Part shown: positions 17,398 to 25,211 of the stretch, one piece after another | Layout of the letters: the number at the start of each line of letters is the position of its first letter | Position numbering within the stretch: position 1 is the stretch's first letter | Program-made: the position numbers and the translations under genes | Assembly: GCA_937928425.1 (NCBI GenBank) | Contig: CALFVL010000038.1 | Location: 1 to 57,954, forward strand | Length of the DNA: 57,954 bases | Source of the DNA: an uncultured Verrucomicrobiales bacterium | Lineage (GTDB): Bacteria; Verrucomicrobiota; Verrucomicrobiia; Verrucomicrobiales; Akkermansiaceae | Direction of reading: 5' to 3' | The notes under the pieces: generated by a model | What the model saw: only the letters and a program-made list of their open reading frames with translations | The model's database searches: none | What the model was told of the DNA's origin: nothing

Positions 17398-18477
17398 ATG
17401 GCCTCCTCCCCGATTCAAAGACTCAGTGTCGCCTTCTTTCAGAAGCTCCGGCGACTAGGAATTTCCCTAAAGTGTAAGCTTGAAAATTCTCCTCGTCTCA
17501 GGGCCTGGATAGATCCCCCAGAAGAGCTCAGCACTCCGGCAGAAAAATACCGTAAATTTAATGAGGGATACTTTGCAGACTTACACACTCAGGAGCGGAT
17601 GCTGGCAGATCAGCCTAGGATGCAGTTCTATCACGAGGCGATTTCTCGACACGTGAAAAAGGGTGACCGGGTGATCGACCTCGGGACCGGAACTGGGATT
17701 TTAGCGGCCTTCGCCTCACGGCAGGGAGCGGAGCGGGTTTATGCGGTCGATCATTCCTCGATCATCGAGCATGCTAAGCAGCTGGCTGCTGAGAACGGGA
17801 TCGAGAATGTCGACTTTGAGGATGTGCACAGCTCTAAATTCTACCTCGATGAGCCGGTGGATGTCATCGTTCATGAGCAGATGGGTGACTACCTCTTCGA
17901 TGAGGCCATGATGACGAATGTCTGTGACTTACGGGAGCGCCTTCTTAAACCTGGGGGGCTGATTCTGCCGAGCCAATTCGAGCTATTTTGTGAGCCCATC
18001 ACCCTGCATGATGAACGGCGGGTGCCTTACATTTGGGAGTTAGAAGACGTTTACGGTTTTGACTTTTCTAGTATGGAGCGCAGCCGCCCGCAGGACGTGG
18101 ATTACTATCGCCTCGTGAGCTGTGACTTGGGCGTGGTGAAGCATTTCATGACGGAGCCCGCCCCAATCATGAAGGTGGACTTGCACCACATTTCAGAAGC
18201 GAGATTACCCTTAAAGGTGAAGTTCACCCGGAAGGTGACTCAGGCCGGGATTCTCGATGGATTAGTCGTCTATATGAAGGCGAAGGTGGATGATGATCTC
18301 GTCCTAAGTTCCAGTCCGCTGGATCCAGGCCGTGCTCCTCACTGGGGGTACCGGATTCTCCGCCTCGATCAGAGCTACGCCGAGGTGGGAGCTGAACTAG
18401 AAGTGACGCTTACGGTGGAGGATTGGAGTGATCCTGATACTTGGGAGTGGTACTGTGGCCAGTGGGGGAGCGAGTAG
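17398..18477 (+). CDS. Protein arginine methyltransferase-like (PRMT) protein
   Basis: A 359-residue SAM-dependent methyltransferase that looks like a eukaryotic-type PRMT. An N-terminal helix with HTQERMLADQPRMQFYHEAI corresponds to the PRMT helix that closes over SAM. Motif I is VIDLGTGTGILAAFA (about 92-105). The double-E loop reads HEQMGDYLFDEAM (E160 and E169). LKPGGLILPSQFEL matches the post-III region. A C-terminal beta-barrel-like half holds APHWGYRILRL (P314-H315-W316), close to the PRMT THW loop. PRMTs methylate arginine side chains; whether this one does so is inference. No neighbour suggests a substrate. Confidence 0.72.
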   Translation: MASSPIQRLSVAFFQKLRRLGISLKCKLENSPRLRAWIDPPEELSTPAEKYRKFNEGYFADLHTQERMLADQPRMQFYHEAISRHVKKGDRVIDLGTGTGILAAFASRQGAERVYAVDHSSIIEHAKQLAAENGIENVDFEDVHSSKFYLDEPVDVIVHEQMGDYLFDEAMMTNVCDLRERLLKPGGLILPSQFELFCEPITLHDERRVPYIWELEDVYGFDFSSMERSRPQDVDYYRLVSCDLGVVKHFMTEPAPIMKVDLHHISEARLPLKVKFTRKVTQAGILDGLVVYMKAKVDDDLVLSSSPLDPGRAPHWGYRILRLDQSYAEVGAELEVTLTVEDWSDPDTWEWYCGQWGSE

Positions 18478-18550
18478 CAGTGATGGAGGTGAGCTTATTT
18501 TCAAAATGACGAGCTGGCAAAAGTGAAAATCTTATGTTAATTAGGGAGAT

Positions 18551-19126
18551 ATGGATGATCACGAGAAGAAAATCCCGAAACCTACGATTAGGACCACTCC
18601 GCCGGTAAAACCTCCGACGAGCCCGCTTGATCGAGTCGAGCCGAAGGCGGAAAAACCGGAGAACGCCCAGAAAACAGAGAAGGTGGAAGACTCTGAACCA
18701 GAGCTGGATGCTGCGGAGTCTATGACCTCTGCGGACGGGGTGGAAAAAGATCTGGTGAAGCGACTGCTTGGACTCCTCATCGATGCCATCGCGGTGGGCT
18801 TTATTGGTTTTTTAGTGGATACCATTACCGGTTCAGGTTTTTTACAATACGCAGTCATGGGCTTAGTCATGCTGACTCGTGATAGTCTACCTTTCCTAGA
18901 TGGGCAGAGCCTCGGGAAAAAGGCGATGAAGTTAAGGGCAGTGCGAGAGGATGGCTCCTCCTTGAGCGGTGATTGGGCTACGGGGGCCACTCGTAATCTC
19001 CTCTTTGCGATTCCAGTGCTCGGAGTAATCGAGTGCTTTATTATGCTCTCCCGTAGTGGCAATGTGGGCGCAGGAAAGCGCTTAGGAGATGACTGGGCTA
19101 AGACGAAGGTGATTGCGGTAGATTAG
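18551..19126 (+). CDS. RDD family membrane protein
   Basis: A 191-residue protein with a disordered, charged N-terminal 75 residues (Pro/Glu/Lys-rich), then an RDD domain of about 110 residues: KRLLGLLIDAIAVGFIGFL contains the Arg and first Asp, DGQSLGKKAMKLRAV is the typical loop, and two or three membrane spans follow (TRNLLFAIPVLGVIECFIML). The family is mostly uncharacterised; some members act in ion exchange. The gene has a GGGAG ribosome binding site before the ATG and stands alone between the PRMT-like gene and prfC. Confidence 0.82.
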   Translation: MDDHEKKIPKPTIRTTPPVKPPTSPLDRVEPKAEKPENAQKTEKVEDSEPELDAAESMTSADGVEKDLVKRLLGLLIDAIAVGFIGFLVDTITGSGFLQYAVMGLVMLTRDSLPFLDGQSLGKKAMKLRAVREDGSSLSGDWATGATRNLLFAIPVLGVIECFIMLSRSGNVGAGKRLGDDWAKTKVIAVD

Positions 19127-19168
19127 CCTTTTCAGGGCGCATCTTTTACTGCCTTTCTGGGGAGAAGA

Positions 19169-20839
19169 TTGCCAAGGAGTCCATGGCAAGATACTCGTCT
19201 CCTTGCTTTGACCACTCCCATTTCATCTCCTAAGGTTCCCGCTGCGGCTGCTCGCGAAATAGCACGGCGGCGGACCTTCGCCATTATCTCGCACCCAGAT
19301 GCTGGTAAGACCACTTTAACTGAAAAACTCCTCCTATATGGAGGGGCGATCGGTTTGGCGGGGAGTGTCACTTCTAAGAAGGAACAGCAGGCCACCTCTA
19401 GTGACTGGATGTCCATGGAGAAGGAGCGGGGGATTTCGGTATCCTCCACGGTCCTACAATTCGAGTACCAAGATTACTGTGTTAATTTGTTAGACACTCC
19501 TGGGCACCATGATTTTTCGGAAGATACTTACCGAGTTCTCTCCGCCGTGGATGCCGCCGTGATGGTGATTGATGCTGGTAAGGGGATCGAGGCACAGACT
19601 TTAAAACTCTTTGAAGTGTGCCGCCGCCGTGGGGTGCCGATCTTCGTCTTCGTGAATAAGATGGACCGCCCTTCGCGCCCGCCTTTAGAGCTAATGGATG
19701 AGCTGGAGCGGGTCCTAAAATTAGCACCCGCTCCCGTGAATTGGCCACTGGGAGATGGGCCTCGTTTTCGCGGTGTTTACGACCGTAGTAAAGATGAGGT
19801 GAATCTCTTCGAGCGGACTTCTCACGGCGCCTTTAAAGCCCCCCTGGAAGTGGCGGGAATCGCTGATGATAAAGTGAAAGAGGCCCTGAGTGCCGAGCTT
19901 TATGAAACTGTGATCCAAGAGGTAGAGATGCTTGATGGTCTCACCGAGCCGCTGGACCTTCAGCGAGTCCTCGCTGGGGAACAGATGCCGATTTACTTCG
20001 GCAGCGCCATGAATAATTTCGGAGTACAGAATATGCTGGAGAGCTTCCTAGAAATGGCGCCTTCTCCAGCTGGAAGAGTCAGTCGAGATCATGTGGTCGA
20101 TCCTGAGGCCCTGAATTTTTCGGGATTCGTCTTTAAGATTCAGGCTAATATGAACCCGCGTCACCGTGACCGTGCGGTATTCATCCGCATCGTTTCCGGT
20201 GTGTTCGAGCGGGATATGCAAGTCGTGGACCAGCGTTCGGGTAAAAAGGTGAGACTTGCCAATGCTCAGAAGCTCTTTGGGCAGGATCGAGAAACGCTCG
20301 ATACCGCATACGCTGGGGATATCCTCGCCCTTGTCGGTAATTATAATTTCCTAATCGGGGACACTCTCACGAGTGATCCCAAGGTGGTGTATCAAGAAAT
20401 GCCCCGCTTCACTCCAGAGTGCTTCACCTACATCCTCAATAGCGATACCAAGAATATCAAACGCTACCGTGCAGGCATGGAGCAGCTCATGAAAGAAGGA
20501 GTGGCTCAGGCTTACCACGTCCATGGCAGTGCGCAGGCGGTCCCGCTCCTGGGGGCGGTGGGGCCACTTCAGTTTGAAGTTTTACAAGCCCGCCTGCTTA
20601 GCGAGTATCAAGTGGAGACCCGCCAAGAGCACCCGCGCTGGAATGTCGTTCAGTGGTTTCTGGAGAAAGAGCCAGTGAGTGGGCGGAGTGATCGTGAGCC
20701 GCCTGAACTTAAGCTCCCTTCCGGCTGTGCCCTCGCTCGGGACCAAGATGGGCAATGGGTCGTTCTCCTCTCATCGACTTACCTCGTGGGGAATTTACAG
20801 GAGCGTAATGAGCACTTAGAATTTCGCAGCCATTCCTAA
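19169..20839 (+). CDS. prfC: Peptide chain release factor 3
   Basis: A 556-residue RF3, the translational GTPase that recycles RF1/RF2 after termination. G1 is ISHPDAGKTTLTEKLLL, the switch region is SDWMSMEKERGISV, G3 is LLDTPGHHDFSEDTYR, and G4 is FVNKMDRP. The C-terminal half with EMPRFTPECFTYI and AVGPLQFEVLQARL is typical of RF3 rather than EF-G. The start is TTG at 19169 with GGGGAG four bases upstream; a second TTG at 19208 would give an N terminus closer to the E. coli protein but has no ribosome binding site. It precedes a small unknown gene by ten bases. Confidence 0.95.
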   Translation: MPRSPWQDTRLLALTTPISSPKVPAAAAREIARRRTFAIISHPDAGKTTLTEKLLLYGGAIGLAGSVTSKKEQQATSSDWMSMEKERGISVSSTVLQFEYQDYCVNLLDTPGHHDFSEDTYRVLSAVDAAVMVIDAGKGIEAQTLKLFEVCRRRGVPIFVFVNKMDRPSRPPLELMDELERVLKLAPAPVNWPLGDGPRFRGVYDRSKDEVNLFERTSHGAFKAPLEVAGIADDKVKEALSAELYETVIQEVEMLDGLTEPLDLQRVLAGEQMPIYFGSAMNNFGVQNMLESFLEMAPSPAGRVSRDHVVDPEALNFSGFVFKIQANMNPRHRDRAVFIRIVSGVFERDMQVVDQRSGKKVRLANAQKLFGQDRETLDTAYAGDILALVGNYNFLIGDTLTSDPKVVYQEMPRFTPECFTYILNSDTKNIKRYRAGMEQLMKEGVAQAYHVHGSAQAVPLLGAVGPLQFEVLQARLLSEYQVETRQEHPRWNVVQWFLEKEPVSGRSDREPPELKLPSGCALARDQDGQWVVLLSSTYLVGNLQERNEHLEFRSHS

Positions 20840-20849
20840 AATAAAGACC

Positions 20850-21146
20850 ATGACGAGCGAGCAGATTAAAGACTATGTCAATTCAGCGCTTCAAAAAAAC
20901 TTCCCCCATCATACCAGTGAAAGTGGGGAGATGATGACCAGTGCGGACGGAGATGGGCACTTCTTTGGTAAGGTCACTGCGGTAAGATACCGTGGACTTC
21001 CCACCGAGGATCTCTTCCTCGCGATTGGAAAGACTGAGAAAAAACTCCAGATTGTCCGCTTGGGAAAATCCGAATGTCTCCGCCCCAGTAAAGATGATCT
21101 TGATGGGGTGTTACTCAAAGAGCTCGGGATAAAAATAGAGAGCTAA
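20850..21146 (+). CDS. Small conserved-looking protein of unknown function
   Basis: A 98-residue protein starting ten bases after prfC, probably cotranscribed. It has a helical N terminus (SEQIKDYVNSALQKNF), then short strand-like stretches (HFFGKVTAVRYRG, DLFLAIGKTEKKLQIVRLG) and an acidic C terminus. No cysteine pairs, signal peptide or membrane span are seen. I do not recognise a family. The position after prfC, codon use like its neighbours and a plausible fold make it a real gene. Confidence 0.55.
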   Translation: MTSEQIKDYVNSALQKNFPHHTSESGEMMTSADGDGHFFGKVTAVRYRGLPTEDLFLAIGKTEKKLQIVRLGKSECLRPSKDDLDGVLLKELGIKIES

Positions 21147-21208
21147 GGAATAGGGAAATCTTAATCCAGCAGGCGGGTGTTTGCGTCGGGAGAAACTTCT
21201 TTGAGGGA

Positions 21209-22603
21209 TTAGTCTATTTTAGGAAGGGAGGCAGCCGCGATAGCCTGACCGTGGCGCTTGGTCTTCTCATCGGGCGTTTGAAAGGCTATGGTCTTAGAGA
21301 GTTCTGGGAATTCTAGACTGAGCACGCGGCGTGCTTCTTGCATAATGATTTCACCTCCTGCGCCTGAGCTCACCCGGCCGAGGAAGAGAAGATGTCTGAA
21401 TTGATAAAAATCGGCAAAGTGAGCAATCGTGTAGCCAAGGTAAGTGCCGATAGTTCGGTAGATCGCAGCAGCGCGTTCGTCGCCTTGCATCAATTTAGCT
21501 TGGACAATTTCTAGTTTCTCAGGGAGTCCAAGATCTTCGCTAAGCTCGATGCCGGAGAGTGGTAACAGGCGACTGACGGCTTGCTGTGAGAAGTACTGGA
21601 CTCCGCAACCGTCATCACCGCTCCATTCATCTTTCGCCACTCCTTCTCGGTAGTCGACGGGAACGAAGGCGAGTTCATTCATCCAGCCAGTGATGGCACC
21701 GCTGGGATGAATATAACCACCGGCGAGACTTGTCCCCATGGACAGGCCTAACACGGCGCTATCATGGATGGCCATCGCACCCGCCAGCGCGGTGACATCG
21801 CCATCATTGGCTATTTCAAAAGGAATATCATTCCACTTGTGTTTTAGATCATGAAAGAGAGGGCGGATGGATGTCTGAAAATCTTCGCGGCTCACCCCAC
21901 GGTAAAGTGAGCCCACGCGGGGCTCGTTAGAGATGTAGATGCCTGCGGCACTGCCGCCGATCGCATCGATCCTAGGAAGGTGCGCAGCGGCACGCATCAG
22001 GCTGTCTTCTATCCCTGCACGGTGATAAGCTGGATCACTCTTAAAGTAGGGATTCCATTTGACTTCTTCAGAGAAGACGACTTTTCCGTCAATCAGAGCA
22101 GCGCACTTACGGTCACTCCCGCCGAGGTCGAAGCCGATCCGATTTCCCTTAAGCTGAAACGAGTCTATCCGGCCGGTGGGAGCGGGGTGAGCTTCCTGAA
22201 TCTCTGCGTGCTCCGCATTCTGAATGGTGAAGTTTTCATTAAAGCAGCTAGCTCCCATAAACTCGTAGTCAAAGCCTCGTTTGCCATTTACCGAGTAGAT
22301 TTCTTGCAGGTGTTCTACGACATCTGCTGCATTGCTAATGCGCACGCGGGACCCACCCCACGCCCAGAGTAAAAATTTCACGATGCGTTCGCAGTATTTA
22401 TAAGTGGATGGGGCTGAGTCCTCCGACTCGGGTAGGAGGCCAGTCTCGTAGACCCATGTGCTTCCTTCTGGGCGGTCTACGGCGATGCGAATCTCACGCC
22501 GATCTGGAGCCTTGTTGACACTTGCTTGATAAGCCCGGTTCCATAATACGGCGGGGACGAACTCCGGATCAAGTTGTGGTTTACAGCGGGGAATGGTGGT
22601 CAT
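21209..22603 (-). CDS. Large ROK-family protein (sugar-kinase fold)
   Basis: A 464-residue protein, longer than typical ROK kinases (about 300). An N-terminal region of about 165 residues of no recognised family precedes the ROK core. The core shows the phosphate-1 motif IGFDLGGSDRKCAALIDG, a catalytic-type IANDGDVTALAGAMA, the GLSMGTSLAGGYI phosphate-2 loop and the C-terminal SSGAGGEIIMQEA. The ROK zinc-binding motif (GHxxxxxxxxxCxCG) is absent, replaced by a stretch around EWSGDDGCGVQYF. Substrate is unknown; hexose phosphorylation is possible. It lies downstream of glnA but is separated from it by that gene's terminator. Confidence 0.75.
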   Translation of the reverse strand: MTTIPRCKPQLDPEFVPAVLWNRAYQASVNKAPDRREIRIAVDRPEGSTWVYETGLLPESEDSAPSTYKYCERIVKFLLWAWGGSRVRISNAADVVEHLQEIYSVNGKRGFDYEFMGASCFNENFTIQNAEHAEIQEAHPAPTGRIDSFQLKGNRIGFDLGGSDRKCAALIDGKVVFSEEVKWNPYFKSDPAYHRAGIEDSLMRAAAHLPRIDAIGGSAAGIYISNEPRVGSLYRGVSREDFQTSIRPLFHDLKHKWNDIPFEIANDGDVTALAGAMAIHDSAVLGLSMGTSLAGGYIHPSGAITGWMNELAFVPVDYREGVAKDEWSGDDGCGVQYFSQQAVSRLLPLSGIELSEDLGLPEKLEIVQAKLMQGDERAAAIYRTIGTYLGYTIAHFADFYQFRHLLFLGRVSSGAGGEIIMQEARRVLSLEFPELSKTIAFQTPDEKTKRHGQAIAAASLPKID

Positions 22604-22682
22604 CTTTATTGAAAAGCTACTCCTGCGAGGGATTTGCTTTCATATTTGCTTTAAAATGGTGGGGGAATTGAGGAGGGGGATT

Positions 22683-22716
22683 AAAAAAAACGGCCGCTGG
22701 GGAACCCAGTGACCGT
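22683..22716 (-). terminator. Intrinsic terminator of the glutamine synthetase gene
   Basis: Read on the minus strand, an interrupted stem (outer pairing of 22690-22693 with 22713-22716, inner CTGGG/CCCAG pairing of 22697-22701 with 22705-22709) is followed at once by eight T residues (22683-22690). It sits 34 bases after the stop of the glutamine synthetase gene. It should separate that gene from the ROK gene downstream. Confidence 0.8.
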
Positions 22717-22749
22717 CTTGAGAATTTTGTTTGATGTTCTTTGAGAGAA

Positions 22750-23757
22750 CTAGCCAACTTCCTCGATCGTCTTAAGGATACGGGAAGCGATGGCGTATGG
22801 GTCTCCCTGTGAGTTCGGGCGGCGGTCCTCGAGGTAGCCTTTCCAGTCATTCTTGGCGAATGAGTGAGGGACTCGAACGGAGGCACCACGATCGGCGATG
22901 CCCCATGAGAATTTGTCGATAGACTGAGTTTCATGGAGTCCGGTGAGGCGCTGATCATTATCAGGACCGTAGACGGCGATGTGCTCCATGCAGTTTTTCT
23001 CGAACTGAGCCATGAGCTTATCGAAGTAGTCTTTACCACCTTCTTCGCGGAGTTTCTTGGTGGAGAAGTTGGCGTGCATACCAGAGCCATTCCAGTCCCC
23101 TTTGAGAGGCTTGCAGTGGTAGTTCACATCCACTCCATACTCTTCACAGAGACGCTCGAGAAGGAAACGGGCGACCCAGATCTGGTCTGCGGCGCGCTTG
23201 GATCCTTTTCCGAAAATTTGGAATTCCCACTGGCCCATGGCGACCTCGGCGTTGATTCCCTCGTGGTTGATGCCAGCGTAGAGACAGAGGTCAAGGTGCT
23301 CATCCACGATGGCACGGCCGATGTCTCCGACATTTTTATAGCCGACGCCACAGTAGTAGCCACCTTGTGGCTCTGGGTAGCCGCCTTTCGGGAAGCCAAG
23401 GATGCCACCGTCTTTCTCGAGGAAGTATTCCTGCTCGAATCCGAACCATGCGTCGGGATCGTCGAGGATGCCTGCACGGGCGTTAGAGGGGTGGGGATTA
23501 CCGTCTGGGAGCATGACCTCACACATGACGAGGATGCCATTTTCACGAGTGCCGTCAGGGTAGAGGGCGACTGGCTTAAGAATACAGTCGGAATCACCAC
23601 CATCAGCTTGCTGGGTGGAGGAGCCATCAAAGCCCCACTCAGGGAGCTGCTCGAGGGTGGGCGTGTCATCAAATTCCTTGATGCAGCATTTCGTGCGGAG
23701 ATTAGGAACGGGCGTGTAGCCGTCCAGCCAGATGTAATCGAGTCGGTATTTAGCCAT
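22750..23757 (-). CDS. Glutamine synthetase, type II (GSII)
   Basis: A 335-residue enzyme that makes glutamine from glutamate, ammonia and ATP. Its length and motifs fit the GSII class of eukaryotes and some bacteria, not the 470-residue GSI: EWGFDGSSTQQADGGDSD, WFGFEQEYFL, GYYCGVGYKNVGDIGRAIVD, AGINHEGINAEVAMGQWEFQ, the ATP-site WNGSGMHANFSTK and GIADRGASVRVP. The GSI adenylylation Tyr region is absent, as in all GSII, so control must be by other means. A sigma-54-type promoter lies upstream and an intrinsic terminator downstream; the gene is probably a single-gene transcription unit. Confidence 0.95.
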   Translation of the reverse strand: MAKYRLDYIWLDGYTPVPNLRTKCCIKEFDDTPTLEQLPEWGFDGSSTQQADGGDSDCILKPVALYPDGTRENGILVMCEVMLPDGNPHPSNARAGILDDPDAWFGFEQEYFLEKDGGILGFPKGGYPEPQGGYYCGVGYKNVGDIGRAIVDEHLDLCLYAGINHEGINAEVAMGQWEFQIFGKGSKRAADQIWVARFLLERLCEEYGVDVNYHCKPLKGDWNGSGMHANFSTKKLREEGGKDYFDKLMAQFEKNCMEHIAVYGPDNDQRLTGLHETQSIDKFSWGIADRGASVRVPHSFAKNDWKGYLEDRRPNSQGDPYAIASRILKTIEEVG

Positions 23758-23866
23758 TGGTCTGATTTGTTTGCGTAGAATTTATCTTCCCCGCATTTAG
23801 ATCGTTTGAAGGATCGCAGGGAGATTTGAAAAAAATCCCACTTTAAGCAAATCCTTATCTCCGAAA

Positions 23867-23884
23867 AAGCACATTCTGTGCCAA
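23867..23884 (-). promoter_or_regulatory. Sigma-54 (-24/-12) promoter for glutamine synthetase
   Basis: On the minus strand this reads TTGGCACAGAATGTGCTT. It matches the sigma-54 consensus TGGCAC-N5-TTGC with the invariant GG and GC exactly twelve bases apart and one mismatch in the -12 TTGC. The predicted transcript would start near 23858, giving a leader of about 100 bases before the glutamine synthetase ATG. The element lies between the stop of the kinase-PP2C gene and glnA. Sigma-54 control of glutamine synthetase is well known for GSI in Proteobacteria. An enhancer site was not identified. Confidence 0.72.
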
Positions 23885-23893
23885 GTGTATGAG

Positions 23894-25102
23894 TTAGATA
23901 CGGGCGATTTGAGCGAGGATGAGCGTGGTGTCATCTCGGTCATCGTTGTCGATAGCGCGCGCGCTCATGGCTTCTACGATCTGGTTTACAGGGAGATCCT
24001 CGGAGAGCATCTCGTGGATTGTTTTTTCCCAGAGTCCGTCCATGAGGCCATCTGAGCAGAGCATGAGGCGTTGACAATCTTTGAGCGGGAGGGAGCCAGT
24101 TTTCGGGAAAGGCTCGTGAGGGCTTCCGCCGAGGACATCACTAAGGACAGACTTACGGGGGTGGTTACGGTAGGCGTATTCGCTGAGTTCACCACGCTGC
24201 CATTGGTGCCAAGCTTGGTTGTCATCTTGGGTTAATTGGCGGACGCCCTCGTCGTCTATCAAGTAGAGCCGCGAATCACCGATGTGAGCCCAGAAGAGGC
24301 GTTCATGGCTGATCCAGGCCATGGTGAGGGTAGCCCCCATGCCCTGGGTGTTCCCGTTTTCGGCGGCGAGGTTCATGATGTCGTGATGGCACTTACGGAG
24401 AAGTTGATCGAGTGCGCATTGTGCTTCGTTCTCGCAGCAGAGCTGCTGGTAAAGTGCGGCGGCCTCTTTCCGGATACGGGCCATGAGCAGACGGGAGGCG
24501 AATTCGCCGGCGTTCTGTCCGCCCATGCCATCTGACACGGCGAGGACAAGGTGGGAGGGATCTAGCAGGATTTCCCCAGAGTCTGGCAAAGGATCAGTCG
24601 ATTCCGGGTTTACGGTGAGGGCGAGGAGGGCGTCATCATTTGCGAGATGGCCAGTGCCTTTTTCGCTTAAAGCAGACCAGGTGGCTCGCAGGATATTGGT
24701 CTTAGTTTCCCGGACCGCACAGGGCATGGGGAGGATTTCTGAGAGCTCGAAGTCTATTAGGCAGAACTTGCCCAGGGCCTGGGAGTAAGTGACATTACGA
24801 GGCTCTGGGTCATCGTGTTTTATTCCAAAGCGGTCCTCTAATTCTTGAAAAAGTGCAGTGGCCTTAGCGGGAGTGATCAGGGGGGCGGGAGCACCGCAGT
24901 TCGTGGTGACAAGAGTGAGTGACTCATGATCGTGACTGAGCAGGCGGGGGACATTGGTAGCACCACGATCTTCTAGTGCTTTAAGAACGGCGACTTCATT
25001 TGCGAAGCGCTTATCAGAGTGGGTGCCACGGAATTTCTTGTGAACGTGGCCCTTAAAATCGAGGCGCACGAGTGATCTGATGCCATCTTTGAGTTCCTTC
25101 AT
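23894..25102 (-). CDS. Kinase-like domain fused to PP2C-type protein phosphatase
   Basis: A 402-residue protein with two opposed activities on one chain. The N-terminal 160 residues look like a minimal Bud32/RIO/LPS-kinase-type fold: a candidate ATP-binding Lys at K22/K23 (GHVHKKFRG), Glu36, a catalytic loop KHDDPEPRN (H96, D98, N103) and the metal-binding DFE at 117-119. The C-terminal 230 residues are a PP2C/Stp1 phosphatase with LAVSDGMGGQNAGEFAS (D191), GMGATLTMAW, AHIGDSRLYLI, LCSDGLMDGLW and a final DRDDTTLIL. Metal ligands of PP2C appear complete. The kinase half lacks a glycine-rich loop, as RIO/LPS kinases may. It diverges from the RapA-like gene and lies upstream of glnA. Confidence 0.8.
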   Translation of the reverse strand: MKELKDGIRSLVRLDFKGHVHKKFRGTHSDKRFANEVAVLKALEDRGATNVPRLLSHDHESLTLVTTNCGAPAPLITPAKATALFQELEDRFGIKHDDPEPRNVTYSQALGKFCLIDFELSEILPMPCAVRETKTNILRATWSALSEKGTGHLANDDALLALTVNPESTDPLPDSGEILLDPSHLVLAVSDGMGGQNAGEFASRLLMARIRKEAAALYQQLCCENEAQCALDQLLRKCHHDIMNLAAENGNTQGMGATLTMAWISHERLFWAHIGDSRLYLIDDEGVRQLTQDDNQAWHQWQRGELSEYAYRNHPRKSVLSDVLGGSPHEPFPKTGSLPLKDCQRLMLCSDGLMDGLWEKTIHEMLSEDLPVNQIVEAMSARAIDNDDRDDTTLILAQIARI

Positions 25103-25211
25103 AATTCAATAGTGGCTGACGGTAGGCAGTGTCTCACAATCGCCAAGTTTAATTCCTCCCGAAGAATTCGCAGTTCCCTCAGGCCCTGATCGCCCTTATG
25201 CTAATGAGCGA

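Noticed and set aside
22933-23778. 281-codon plus-strand ORF opposite the glutamine synthetase gene
   Set aside because: Long only because of codon bias on the other strand; no family resemblance and the GSII reading is certain.
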